DNA from: Verrucomicrobiota bacterium
GTDB lineage: Bacteria; Verrucomicrobiota; Verrucomicrobiia; Opitutales; Opitutaceae
DNA: 64,000 bases
Assembly: GCA_023428905.1 (NCBI GenBank)
Contig: JAEYWP010000016.1
Location: forward strand, 186,001-250,000
Reading direction: 5' to 3'
A model generated the notes under the pieces. It searched no databases. It saw only the letters and a list, made by a program, of their open reading frames with translations, and was not told the DNA's origin. Both the position numbers and the translations under genes were made by a program. Shown one piece after another: positions 7,957 through 15,683 of the stretch (positions within the stretch are counted from its first letter, which is position 1; every line of letters begins with the position of its first letter).

Positions 7957-10755
7957 ATGAATCGAATAATGGGGGGACTGTGGATGGTGGTGTTCTACTT
8001 CGTCGCCGTGACGCTTGCTTTGGCGCAGGCAGACGTGCCGGTGATTTCCGTCGCGGGAGTGGGGCCTGAGGAAATTCTGCTGAAGGACGGGAGCGGCGGC
8101 GTTTCGGTCCACTTTGAAGCGGCCAAAGGCGGGACGGTCCAATGGTTCAAGGATGGCGTCGCCTTCACCGCCGTCGCGCCCTTCAACGGCACCTCCTCGA
8201 TCTTCATGCTTAATAGTGAGCGGGCGCTCTCCAACAGCGGCACCTACACGGTCAAGCTCGTGAAGGATGCGGTGACCTACACCTCAGCCCCGCGCTACAT
8301 CAAAATCGCCGACCGGCCTCACATCGACGTTCAGCCCGCCAACGTTTCCGTGGTGGTGGGCACCGATGCCACGATCACAGCAACGGTCACGTCCGAGTCG
8401 CCGATCACGTACCAATGGTATCGCGGCACGCCCGGGTTTTCGCGGGAGATCTCCGGTGCAACCCAGGCCTCGCTCACTTTGCCGAGTTTCAAGCCCACCA
8501 ACGGGCACGATAACCCTCAGTACTACTATTTCGTAGTGACCACGGTTCCAGGGGTCAGCGAGACCTCCAAGGTGGCCAACGTTACGGCGTTGTACCCCCC
8601 GCAGATCGTCAAAGAAATCGCGAAGTCGCTGAATGGGGGCACCGGCATGATCAATCAATCCGTGACACTCGAAGTGGAATTCAACGCGGCCGAGCCGTAC
8701 ACACTTCAATGGCTGAAGGATGGCGTTTCCAGCCGCGGTATTGCGTCGAGCACACGCAGCTTGGATGGGCGGCCGTTGTCGCGGCTGAAACTCGAAGCGC
8801 TGACGCTCGCTGACGCCGGTAATTACTCCGTCAAAATCAAAAACTCCCTGGGGGAGGTGACGAGTGCGGCCTTCGCTTTCAAAGTGGACCAGCCCCTCGC
8901 AATCACGAAACAACCGGTCAACTCGGCCGCTCCCGTCGGCGGGGAGGTGACGCTGTCGGTCGAGGCGGTCGGCGTGGGCAGGTTGAAGTATGCGTGGTAC
9001 GGTCCGGCCGGACGAATTGCCGGTGCAACGAGTCCCACCCTTAAGATCACCAACCTGGATTTCGACAACGGGACATCTGGCAACTACAGTGTCACGGTCA
9101 ACGATGAGACCTTCTATGGCGAGTTGTCCAAAATCGCGTGGGTCTGGCCCAATGCCGCGCCCAAAATCACTCGGCAGCCGCAAAGTGTGAAGGCGGGTGT
9201 GAATTGGAGCGTTTATATGCGATGCGAGGCCCTCGGGGCGCCTCCACTCAAGTACACATGGAGACACAACGGAGTGGATCGCATCACGCTGGACAGATCG
9301 ACGTGGGAGCTTCCGATCAAAGGTCCGCAGGAGGGGGGCGACTGGCAATGTGTGGTCAGTAACGTATATGGGGCGACTTCGTCGCAGATCGTCACGTTAA
9401 CCATCACGGAAGCCGAAACCGCCCCGTATATCACGGTTGACCCCGTTTCGGTCGTCGCCGCGCCAGGTGAGACGGCCACGTTTTCCGTCGCCGCCCACGG
9501 AAACCCGGCTCCTACGTATCAGTGGCGCAAGGACGGCGCGGCGATTGCCGGGGCCACGTCCGCCACGCTGACCTTGAGCAACGTCACGGCGAGCCATGCA
9601 GGCACGTATACCGTGGTCGCGGCGAACAGCCAGGGGCAGTCGACCAGTCGTCCTGCTGTTTTGACGATCAGTACTCCCACGTCGCTGCCTTCGATTGTCA
9701 CGCAGCCGCAAGGCGCTTCCGCGGCGCTTGGACAAAGTGTCTCGCTGTCAGTGGTCGCGACCGGCCCGGGGACCCTGCAGTATCAGTGGCTCCACGACGG
9801 CAACACGATCGCGGGTGCGACGCAGCCCGACCTGACGCTGGGCGCACTGCAACCCTCCGCGGCCGGGAACTATTCCGTGGTCGTCACCAATTCCGCGGGC
9901 TCTGTTGTGAGCGCAACCGCGGTCGTCAAGTTGGACAGCGACACCCCCAGCAGCTCTGGGAAGTTGGTCAACATTTCGTCCCGCGGGCGTTGTGGCGATG
10001 GCTCCGAGGTGATGATCGCCGGCTTCGTCTTGCGTGGGCCTGGCGTGCGCACGGTTCTGGTGCGCGTGGTCGGACCGACGTTGACCAGTTTGGACGTCGC
10101 GGACGCGTTGAAGGATCCGAAACTAGAGCTCTACCGCGGGTCGGAAAAGGTGCTGCAAAGTGACGACTGGGGCTACGAAACCGGTGCCGAGCATGTGCGT
10201 GCTGCGGCCGAACGCGTTGGCGCGTTTCCGTTGGCACAGACCACCAAGGATGCTGCCTTTGTGGCCCAGGTCACGGAGGGGAGTTATACCGCCATCGTGA
10301 CGCATTCCGGAACGCCCGGCGTGGCGTTGATTGAGGTCTATGATGCCGGCGATACGGGCGCGGAACTAATCAACATTTCCACGCGCGGCGCAGTTGGCAC
10401 GGGCGGGAATCTTTTGATCGCAGGGTTCGTGGTTCGGGGCACGACTCCCCGCAAGATCCTGCTGCGGGCGGTCGGCGCCCCGCTGTCGAGGCTCGGCGTG
10501 GAAGGCAGCACACTGAAAGATCCGCAGCTACGCCTCTTCAAGGGCACGGAGGAGGTGGCATTCAACGAAGACTGGAAAGGTGATACAGACGTGCGAGCCG
10601 CCGGTGTGAAGGTCGGCGCCTTTGCCATTCCAGACGAGGGCACGGATGCTTGCCTGCTCCTAACGCTGCAGCCCGGCGCCTACACTGCACATGTCACAGG
10701 CAAAAATGGAGTCACCGGGATTGCGCTCGTCGAGGTATACGACACCGGCGAATAA
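7957..10755 (+). CDS. Secreted multi-Ig-domain protein with paired C-terminal repeats
   Basis: A 932-residue exported protein. A signal peptide (MNRIMGGLWMVVFYFVAVTL, cleavage near ALAQA) leads into successive Ig-like domains. Clear ones start near residues 403 (ITRQPQSVKAG), 491 (ITVDPVSVVAAPGE) and 580 (IVTQPQGASAALGQ), each with the W(K/L)(K/H)DG strand and the closing Y.V.V.NS pattern; earlier ones are more diverged. Two homologous C-terminal repeats start near 670 (LVNISSRGRCG) and 805 (LINISTRGAVG), each about 130 residues and ending ALIEVYD or ALVEVYD. Such tails are frequent in secreted Opitutaceae proteins. A role in adhesion, polymer binding or surface display is inferred; there is no enzymatic motif. 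Confidence 0.85.
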   Translation: MNRIMGGLWMVVFYFVAVTLALAQADVPVISVAGVGPEEILLKDGSGGVSVHFEAAKGGTVQWFKDGVAFTAVAPFNGTSSIFMLNSERALSNSGTYTVKLVKDAVTYTSAPRYIKIADRPHIDVQPANVSVVVGTDATITATVTSESPITYQWYRGTPGFSREISGATQASLTLPSFKPTNGHDNPQYYYFVVTTVPGVSETSKVANVTALYPPQIVKEIAKSLNGGTGMINQSVTLEVEFNAAEPYTLQWLKDGVSSRGIASSTRSLDGRPLSRLKLEALTLADAGNYSVKIKNSLGEVTSAAFAFKVDQPLAITKQPVNSAAPVGGEVTLSVEAVGVGRLKYAWYGPAGRIAGATSPTLKITNLDFDNGTSGNYSVTVNDETFYGELSKIAWVWPNAAPKITRQPQSVKAGVNWSVYMRCEALGAPPLKYTWRHNGVDRITLDRSTWELPIKGPQEGGDWQCVVSNVYGATSSQIVTLTITEAETAPYITVDPVSVVAAPGETATFSVAAHGNPAPTYQWRKDGAAIAGATSATLTLSNVTASHAGTYTVVAANSQGQSTSRPAVLTISTPTSLPSIVTQPQGASAALGQSVSLSVVATGPGTLQYQWLHDGNTIAGATQPDLTLGALQPSAAGNYSVVVTNSAGSVVSATAVVKLDSDTPSSSGKLVNISSRGRCGDGSEVMIAGFVLRGPGVRTVLVRVVGPTLTSLDVADALKDPKLELYRGSEKVLQSDDWGYETGAEHVRAAAERVGAFPLAQTTKDAAFVAQVTEGSYTAIVTHSGTPGVALIEVYDAGDTGAELINISTRGAVGTGGNLLIAGFVVRGTTPRKILLRAVGAPLSRLGVEGSTLKDPQLRLFKGTEEVAFNEDWKGDTDVRAAGVKVGAFAIPDEGTDACLLLTLQPGAYTAHVTGKNGVTGIALVEVYDTGE

Positions 10756-10907
10756 ACGAGTCAAAGCCGCGAGAATACGAAGGCGGCGCGATCCGTCTCT
10801 ATCGTTCCAGGGCGGCGCTGCGTACATCCAAGTTCCCTGTTCGGCTGGAACGGATGGGCGGGGGCGTCGCTCTGCTGGGCATGGTCGCCGTACGGGGACG
10901 GACGGAA

Positions 10908-10934
10908 GGTGTCACGTCCCAACTCCCAACAAAA
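10908..10934 (+). repeat. REP-like sequence, copy b (upstream of RAYT)
   Basis: GGTGTCACGTC then CCAACTCCCAACAAAA, differing from the consensus by T for G at the third base. It lies 55 bases before the RAYT start and is inverted relative to copy c on the other side. Confidence 0.75.
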
Positions 10935-10989
10935 CTGCGACGAGTATGAAAACATTGACTATTAGATCGTCGATGTTTGTCGTCTCTGG

Positions 10990-11973
10990 ATGGGGAGAGC
11001 GATTCGGGTCCAATTCCCGGGGGCGTGTTATCACGTCATAAACCGGGGGAACTATCGGCGAAGCTTGTTTGACGGGAAGGGCGCGGCTGCAGCGTTTGTC
11101 TGTGCTTTGGGTGAAGCTGCGACGCGCTTTGGCTGGCGCATCCACGCGTACGTGGTGATGCGGAACCATTTTCACCTCGCGCTGCAGATCTCCGAACCGA
11201 ACTTGAGTGAGGGGATGAAATGGTTGCAGGGAACGTGGGTGCTTCGGACCAACCGTTATGGAGGCCTGGTGGGCAGGCCGTTTCAGGGCCGTTTTAAAGC
11301 GCTGCTGGTGGAGCCGGGAATTCGGTTCGCTCAAGTCTGTCACTACATTCATCTCAACCCGATCCGCGCCCGGTTGGTGACCTTTAACACGTATTCAAAG
11401 TTTAAATTTAGCAGCTATTCGGCCTTTCGTCGCCGGGGGCGCCCGGGATGGCTGGACCCGACCACGGTGTTGGAGGCCGCCGGCTTGGTGGATGCGCCAA
11501 AAGGGTGGGTTGCCTACGCGACCTACCTGGAGATCCTCAGCAACGATGCCGCGGCTAAGATCGAAATGAGATCTACTCGGCTGAGCCGGGGTTGGTGTCT
11601 CGGCACGACAGAGTTCAGGAACCTGGCCGTCGTACAAGTGGAAGAGAGACTACGGAGCCAAACCTGGACTCGCTTCGATGGAGTGGAACCGCAGGGGGTC
11701 CAGGAACTGAAGGAGGCGATTTGGGCAGAGCGTCTGAATCGATTCGCGGTTGCCGCCTCGATCAATCTGTCCGCACTGCCCGCGAAAAAGGGTGCGTCTC
11801 AGAAGGTGCTTCTTGCAGCGGCGATGAAGCGGGTGACCTCTGTATCGAACGCATGGCTGTGTTCGCGCTTACAGATGGGGGCGCCTGACGCGTTAAGTGT
11901 TCACATTCGGCGCTGGATCGCGTCGCCCGAAAATCCGCGTCGAGTGGAAAAGCTGCTGGAAGCAGGGGTCTAG
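10990..11973 (+). CDS. REP-associated tyrosine transposase (RAYT, Y1/HUH superfamily)
   Basis: A 327-residue member of the IS200-like Y1 transposases. The start MGRAIRVQFPGACYHVINRG is typical of the group. The HUH metal-binding pair is His60-x-His62 in RNHFHLAL, and the candidate nucleophile is Tyr119 in CHYIHLNPIRARL, close in position to the catalytic Tyr of E. coli RAYT. The extended C-terminus contains a helical region that in this group may bind the REP hairpin. RAYTs are single-copy domesticated-looking transposases thought to spread REP sequences. The gene appears intact. Confidence 0.93.
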   Translation: MGRAIRVQFPGACYHVINRGNYRRSLFDGKGAAAAFVCALGEAATRFGWRIHAYVVMRNHFHLALQISEPNLSEGMKWLQGTWVLRTNRYGGLVGRPFQGRFKALLVEPGIRFAQVCHYIHLNPIRARLVTFNTYSKFKFSSYSAFRRRGRPGWLDPTTVLEAAGLVDAPKGWVAYATYLEILSNDAAAKIEMRSTRLSRGWCLGTTEFRNLAVVQVEERLRSQTWTRFDGVEPQGVQELKEAIWAERLNRFAVAASINLSALPAKKGASQKVLLAAAMKRVTSVSNAWLCSRLQMGAPDALSVHIRRWIASPENPRRVEKLLEAGV

Positions 11974-12524
11974 GCCCGGCACGTCTGCACTATTGCGGCC
12001 TTTGAAACGCGAGGGCATTTCGGTTTGTTGGGAGTTGAGACTTGACCCCTTCGGCACCCTCTCCAAGCGCCCACAATCCTTGTTTTTCCCGCGCCCAAGC
12101 CTTCGACGAGCCGTCCCCATCGGCGGCGTCCCTCGCGCTTTATTTATGTCAGACGCAAAACCCTCAACACTTCGTTGAGGCGCTAAGCAGATGACCCTGA
12201 CCATCCCGCTCGTTCGTCAAGCACACCATTTGTGTATCCGTCGGCTCGCGACACAATGACCAGCGAAGGTCGGAGGTTTGGCAGCCGCCATGCGCTGGAA
12301 TGCTCCCGGCGAAGCGGATTCCGCCAGCACCATCGTCGGAACCAAAGCAGCGAGGCGGCTCATTCCGGGCCGCCCCTCGCGCTCCTGGCCCGCCCTCCCG
12401 CTGCGCGTCCGCGGGCCGTGCGCGGCCCCGCTTCACTGCGTTCCGCGGCAAGCGCGGTGCTCGCTCCGCCTGAATCACTGCGCCTGACCCGTTTCCCCGT
12501 GCGCGTAGTTAATCGGCGGATGTA
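11974..12524. other. Intergenic stretch, no gene recognised
   Basis: About 550 bases. It starts with the RAYT tail and REP copy c (12024-12051). The rest is GC-rich sequence with short random frames on both strands. I see no RNA gene or conserved protein scrap. Confidence 0.5.
12024..12051 (-). repeat. REP-like sequence, copy c (downstream of RAYT)
   Basis: On the minus strand AAGGGGTCAAGTC then TCAACTCCCAACAAA. Its AAGTC core is intermediate between copies a/b/d (CGTC) and e/f (TGTC). Confidence 0.75.
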
Positions 12525-14639
12525 TTAATGCAGAGCCACCGAGCTAAACCCTCTAACTGTGACGCGCACCAGTTTTCTCCTTGGGATTGCGCCTTCAAAA
12601 CCGATGTACTCGAGCCGGCCGTCGCTGCACTCGATTGGACCCACTTCGATGGACGAGAAGCGAGGGCCTTCGAGTCCGTTGATGACGACCATCTCTTCAC
12701 GTCCCATCCTTGCTACATAGGCCGAGTTTCGGCTGTCGGAGCTGAATACAACCCCTTTCGGACCTATCTCGGAGAAGCTCGGTCCTCGCGTGGCGTCGAT
12801 GACCGTCCGCCACGATTTCTTTCCCTTTCCGTCACCGTTTTCAGGCGTATCAGCGGCAACGTAGGTTAGGTGCTTCCCGTCAGGACTAAAGGAGAGAGAG
12901 CCGGTCCTGATCTCCGAGAAAAGCGGACCGGTTGAAGTGCTTCGCACCACACAGCGGGCGCCGTTCACGTTCCCAACGTAGGCTACGTCGGTGCTGTGTT
13001 CGCTGAAGACAAACGAATCTAAGCTGATCTGGGTGAGCTTGGGCCCGGCGACACCGTTTGCAAAAACGATCCAATCCCCGCCGACTTTCCCTGCATATGC
13101 CCAACCTCCGGTCTCTGAAGCGAAGACAGGGTGGTTGATTGCCAATGAGTCGATTGGGGGTCCGACAACCCCATCTGCAACCACGCGCCATTTCCCCTCC
13201 GAATCGTGGGCAACGTAGGTCAAGTGTCGGCTGTCGGAACTGAAGCGGACACGTTCGAAATCAACCGACCTAAACTCCGGGTGCTCGATCCCGTCGAGAA
13301 CGACTCTCTGGCCGCGACCAGGCGTTACTTTGCAGTAGGCGACACGACGGCAATCGGGGCTGACGGTAAGCCAATACGCTCCGAGGAATTCTGCAGTGAC
13401 ACACCCCGCTTCGATTAACGCTTTGTCTCCAACGGCATCTCGACTCTTCTCCCCGAGGAAGACGGTTCGTGATCCATCCCCACTGAAATACACTCTGCTG
13501 ATACGGTAGCCATCCACGGGAGCAACCATGACATCATCCAACACAACCCGATAGCCCGAGCTTTCTACGTACGTGTTGAAAGCGACATGGCTGCCATCCG
13601 GGCTAAACCGAAGATTTTCGATGTTGCCGTACTGTCGGCTCGGCTTGCCATCCACCACGATGAAACGCGCTCCGCTCCCCGCTTTTCCCCCGATGTAAGC
13701 ACGCCGTTTCCCGTCAGCGCTAAACACCAACTCAGATCCACCCTGCTCGGTTTCAGGCACACCATTGAAGACGACCTGTGCATTGAATCCGTTGAGCCCC
13801 ACATAGGCCACATCTCCGGTGGGACAAAGATGCGCGCCCCAGAACGCTTCGAACTCTGGGCCAGAAATGCCATTCAGCACCACAGCGTAGCGACGTCCTT
13901 GTGCGGTCTTCCGCTGTGTCAGGTAGAACACGTTCTGACCATCCGCTGAAAACACAGGGCAGTCACTCCCACCATAGGTTTCCGCTCTCAATGAGGGCAG
14001 CCCGTTGAAGGTGGCGGGGTAATGTTTGGTCAGCATCATTCCGCCGACGTCGTCGAACTCTGGCCCCAGCACATCGTTCACGACAACACGCCACCTGCCG
14101 TGCATTTGGACGACGTAGCCCAGCTGCTGTCCATCGGAACTGAAGACCAGAGGGCTCCCCGATTCAGTGCCCATGCGACCGATCTTCTCGTAGTTGTTGC
14201 CTGCCCGCCCGTCTCGGACGCAGACCTGCTTCCCCTCGCGATTGGCCACGAATGCGACGTGTTTTCCGTCGGGACTCATCGTGAGACTGTGCCACACCAC
14301 ATCATCAAAGCCGTCGACGCGCTTTCCGTCTGCGATCACGTGTAGTTTCGGGCTGTGCGGGCTGTTCGTGACCGCGACAGCGATTCTGCAGCCTCCGGCG
14401 GTTTCCTTCTTCACCTCGTCTACGATGCGCCCGACGAAATTCAGGGGGCCCTTGGGGCTCTGCGTCACCTCGCTGCCGAGGTCCACAATACCCAGATCCT
14501 CTTTGTGGTGTTCGAAGGCTTGCCGTGCTGAAGACGGAGATGCTGCGGTACCTGCGTTCCCGCTACAGCAGAGAGCAAGTATGAGCACAACGCGCGCGCC
14601 GACGGATGCGCTGCGGATCTTCCAGGGGAGAGTTTTCAT
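12525..14639 (-). CDS. Exported beta-propeller protein with PD40/WD40-like repeats
   Basis: About 704 residues from the ATG at 14639, which opens a signal peptide (MKTLPWKIRSASVGARVVLI then LALCCSGNAGTA). The rest is built of many 40-60-residue repeats of the form (F)SPDGKHVAFVA or VFSADGKRRAYIGG, each followed by a segment such as VVLNGISGPEF or VVADGVVGPPI. This is the TolB/PD40 type of beta-propeller, with an unusual repeated D/N-G-x-x-GP element. Upstream in-frame sequence to 14948 looks noncoding. Propellers of this kind bind ligands or proteins in the periplasm or at the cell surface; no enzyme motif is visible. It is convergent with nothing and stands alone. Confidence 0.75.
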   Translation of the reverse strand: MKTLPWKIRSASVGARVVLILALCCSGNAGTAASPSSARQAFEHHKEDLGIVDLGSEVTQSPKGPLNFVGRIVDEVKKETAGGCRIAVAVTNSPHSPKLHVIADGKRVDGFDDVVWHSLTMSPDGKHVAFVANREGKQVCVRDGRAGNNYEKIGRMGTESGSPLVFSSDGQQLGYVVQMHGRWRVVVNDVLGPEFDDVGGMMLTKHYPATFNGLPSLRAETYGGSDCPVFSADGQNVFYLTQRKTAQGRRYAVVLNGISGPEFEAFWGAHLCPTGDVAYVGLNGFNAQVVFNGVPETEQGGSELVFSADGKRRAYIGGKAGSGARFIVVDGKPSRQYGNIENLRFSPDGSHVAFNTYVESSGYRVVLDDVMVAPVDGYRISRVYFSGDGSRTVFLGEKSRDAVGDKALIEAGCVTAEFLGAYWLTVSPDCRRVAYCKVTPGRGQRVVLDGIEHPEFRSVDFERVRFSSDSRHLTYVAHDSEGKWRVVADGVVGPPIDSLAINHPVFASETGGWAYAGKVGGDWIVFANGVAGPKLTQISLDSFVFSEHSTDVAYVGNVNGARCVVRSTSTGPLFSEIRTGSLSFSPDGKHLTYVAADTPENGDGKGKKSWRTVIDATRGPSFSEIGPKGVVFSSDSRNSAYVARMGREEMVVINGLEGPRFSSIEVGPIECSDGRLEYIGFEGAIPRRKLVRVTVRGFSSVALH

Positions 14640-15009
14640 GAACCGGTTTTCGCGGAGCAGAACCGTCACCACTGAACGCCGAAACAAAGAGCACCGGCCC
14701 GCCGCAGGAACGACGATGGTACCCAATGTTTGAGACGTCGAGAAATCAACGCTTGGTCTCACGAACGGTGTTAAACCGACGGCGCCCTGACCTGGCAGCG
14801 TGCCGCCTCGTGCAAAACTGCGTGGGCAAAGCCATCCGCGACCGGGGCGCTGCAACGTCCATTCCGCCAGATCCGCTGTCACAGTCCAGACGTGCCCGCT
14901 TCCGTTCCACCGGACCTCGTCTGAGCCAAGGTCGCTTAACGTTCTCACCCGACCTGCCCAGCCGAATAAGCGAAGCCTGTTTCAACGGCTGTTCGGCGGC
15001 TACTCGCCG
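14640..15009. other. Intergenic stretch, nothing recognised
   Basis: About 370 bases upstream of the propeller gene and downstream of the Doc gene. Open frames on both strands have Arg/Pro/Ser-rich composition typical of out-of-frame GC-rich DNA. Confidence 0.5.
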
Positions 15010-15405
15010 CTAGGCCGATTTCCCGCAGAGCCTCGGAAACAGCTTGGCCAGTTCCGTCCTGCTCATTCGCCGTTCAGCGATCGCGATCATGGCACCGTGT
15101 CCCTCCTCAGTCGATTCAGGCACAGGCGAGCCATTGCCCTCAAGGAACACGAGGGCCGCGCCCATCCCCGCGCGTTTATTTCCGTCCAAGAAGGACTGTG
15201 ACTGCGCCAGGTGGAAGGCATACGCAGCGGCCACGTCAAAGATATCGCCTTTGCCGTAGAGCCAGATGTTCCGCGGCTGCATGACAGCGCTCTCCAGCGC
15301 GGCCGGATCCCGCACGCCATCTTGTCCGCCGTGTTCTTCCAGCGAGACGCGGTGAAGGAACTCCACCTGCTCGAGCGTCAGGAACGCCGGCGTTTCGGCG
15401 CTCAT
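15010..15405 (-). CDS. doc: Death-on-curing (Doc/Fic) family toxin
   Basis: A 131-residue Fic-fold protein of the Doc branch. The family motif HxFx(D/N)GNKR appears as QSFLDGNKRAG: the flavour FLDGNKR is intact but the first His is Gln. The N-terminal FLTLEQVEFLHRVSLEEHGG and VRDPAALESAVMQP are strongly Doc-like. Doc toxins phosphorylate EF-Tu and stop translation; the partner antitoxin completes the fold and blocks the site. The start overlaps the antitoxin stop by ATGA. The Gln variant occurs in many Doc homologues as I recall, so loss of activity is possible but not certain. Confidence 0.88.
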   Translation of the reverse strand: MSAETPAFLTLEQVEFLHRVSLEEHGGQDGVRDPAALESAVMQPRNIWLYGKGDIFDVAAAYAFHLAQSQSFLDGNKRAGMGAALVFLEGNGSPVPESTEEGHGAMIAIAERRMSRTELAKLFPRLCGKSA

Positions 15406-15581
15406 TGGCTGAGCCTGCGCATCAGCTCACGGTGACGTTCGAACACCTGCTTCGTGGCCGGCTCGAACGTGTCTTTTTCCATCACCTTCAGCGGCAGATC
15501 GGTCGTGACGAACTCGCGGACCTTCTCCTGTTCCTCTGCCGGGAGAGCCTTGATTTGTTCAATGACATCGCGAGCCGTCAT
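15402..15581 (-). CDS. Antitoxin of the Doc module
   Basis: A 59-residue acidic protein (MTARDVIEQIKALPAEEQEK, then VREFVTTDLPLKVMEKDTFE). The helix-rich N-terminus with LPAEEQEKV is shared by many small antitoxins, and the C-terminal helix (TKQVFERHRELMRRLSQ) could thread over the toxin. It lies directly upstream of doc with a 4-base ATGA overlap, which couples translation. A longer frame from 15623 exists, but the ATG at 15581 fits the family length better. Confidence 0.75.
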   Translation of the reverse strand: MTARDVIEQIKALPAEEQEKVREFVTTDLPLKVMEKDTFEPATKQVFERHRELMRRLSQ

Positions 15582-15683
15582 GGCTCTAGGTTGGCCATGC
15601 ACCGGGGCAAGGCAACCCTCCACAGCGAGGGGGCGGGTATTGCACCGGCACCTCGGAACGGACTGCCCACGCGGCGATTCTCG

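Larger units (their letters stand above)
10908..12051 (+). mobile_element. RAYT unit: transposase gene bounded by inverted REP-like sequences
   Basis: The transposase gene 10990-11973 is flanked by copy b (GGxGTCA to ACAA) and copy c (TTGT to TGACCCC), giving an inverted pair about 1.1 kb apart. Such an arrangement is the usual genomic setting of REP-associated tyrosine transposases. A 3' portion of the same unit is duplicated at 7072-7649. Confidence 0.75.

Noticed and set aside
12232..12528. Open frame of about 98 residues in the gap after the RAYT gene
   Set aside because: Composition is Ala/Arg/Pro/Ser-rich, there is no ribosome site and no family resemblance.
14640..14948. In-frame extension of the propeller protein upstream of its signal peptide
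   Set aside because: A good signal peptide starts at 14639; the upstream 100 codons have no propeller repeat and would hide the signal.
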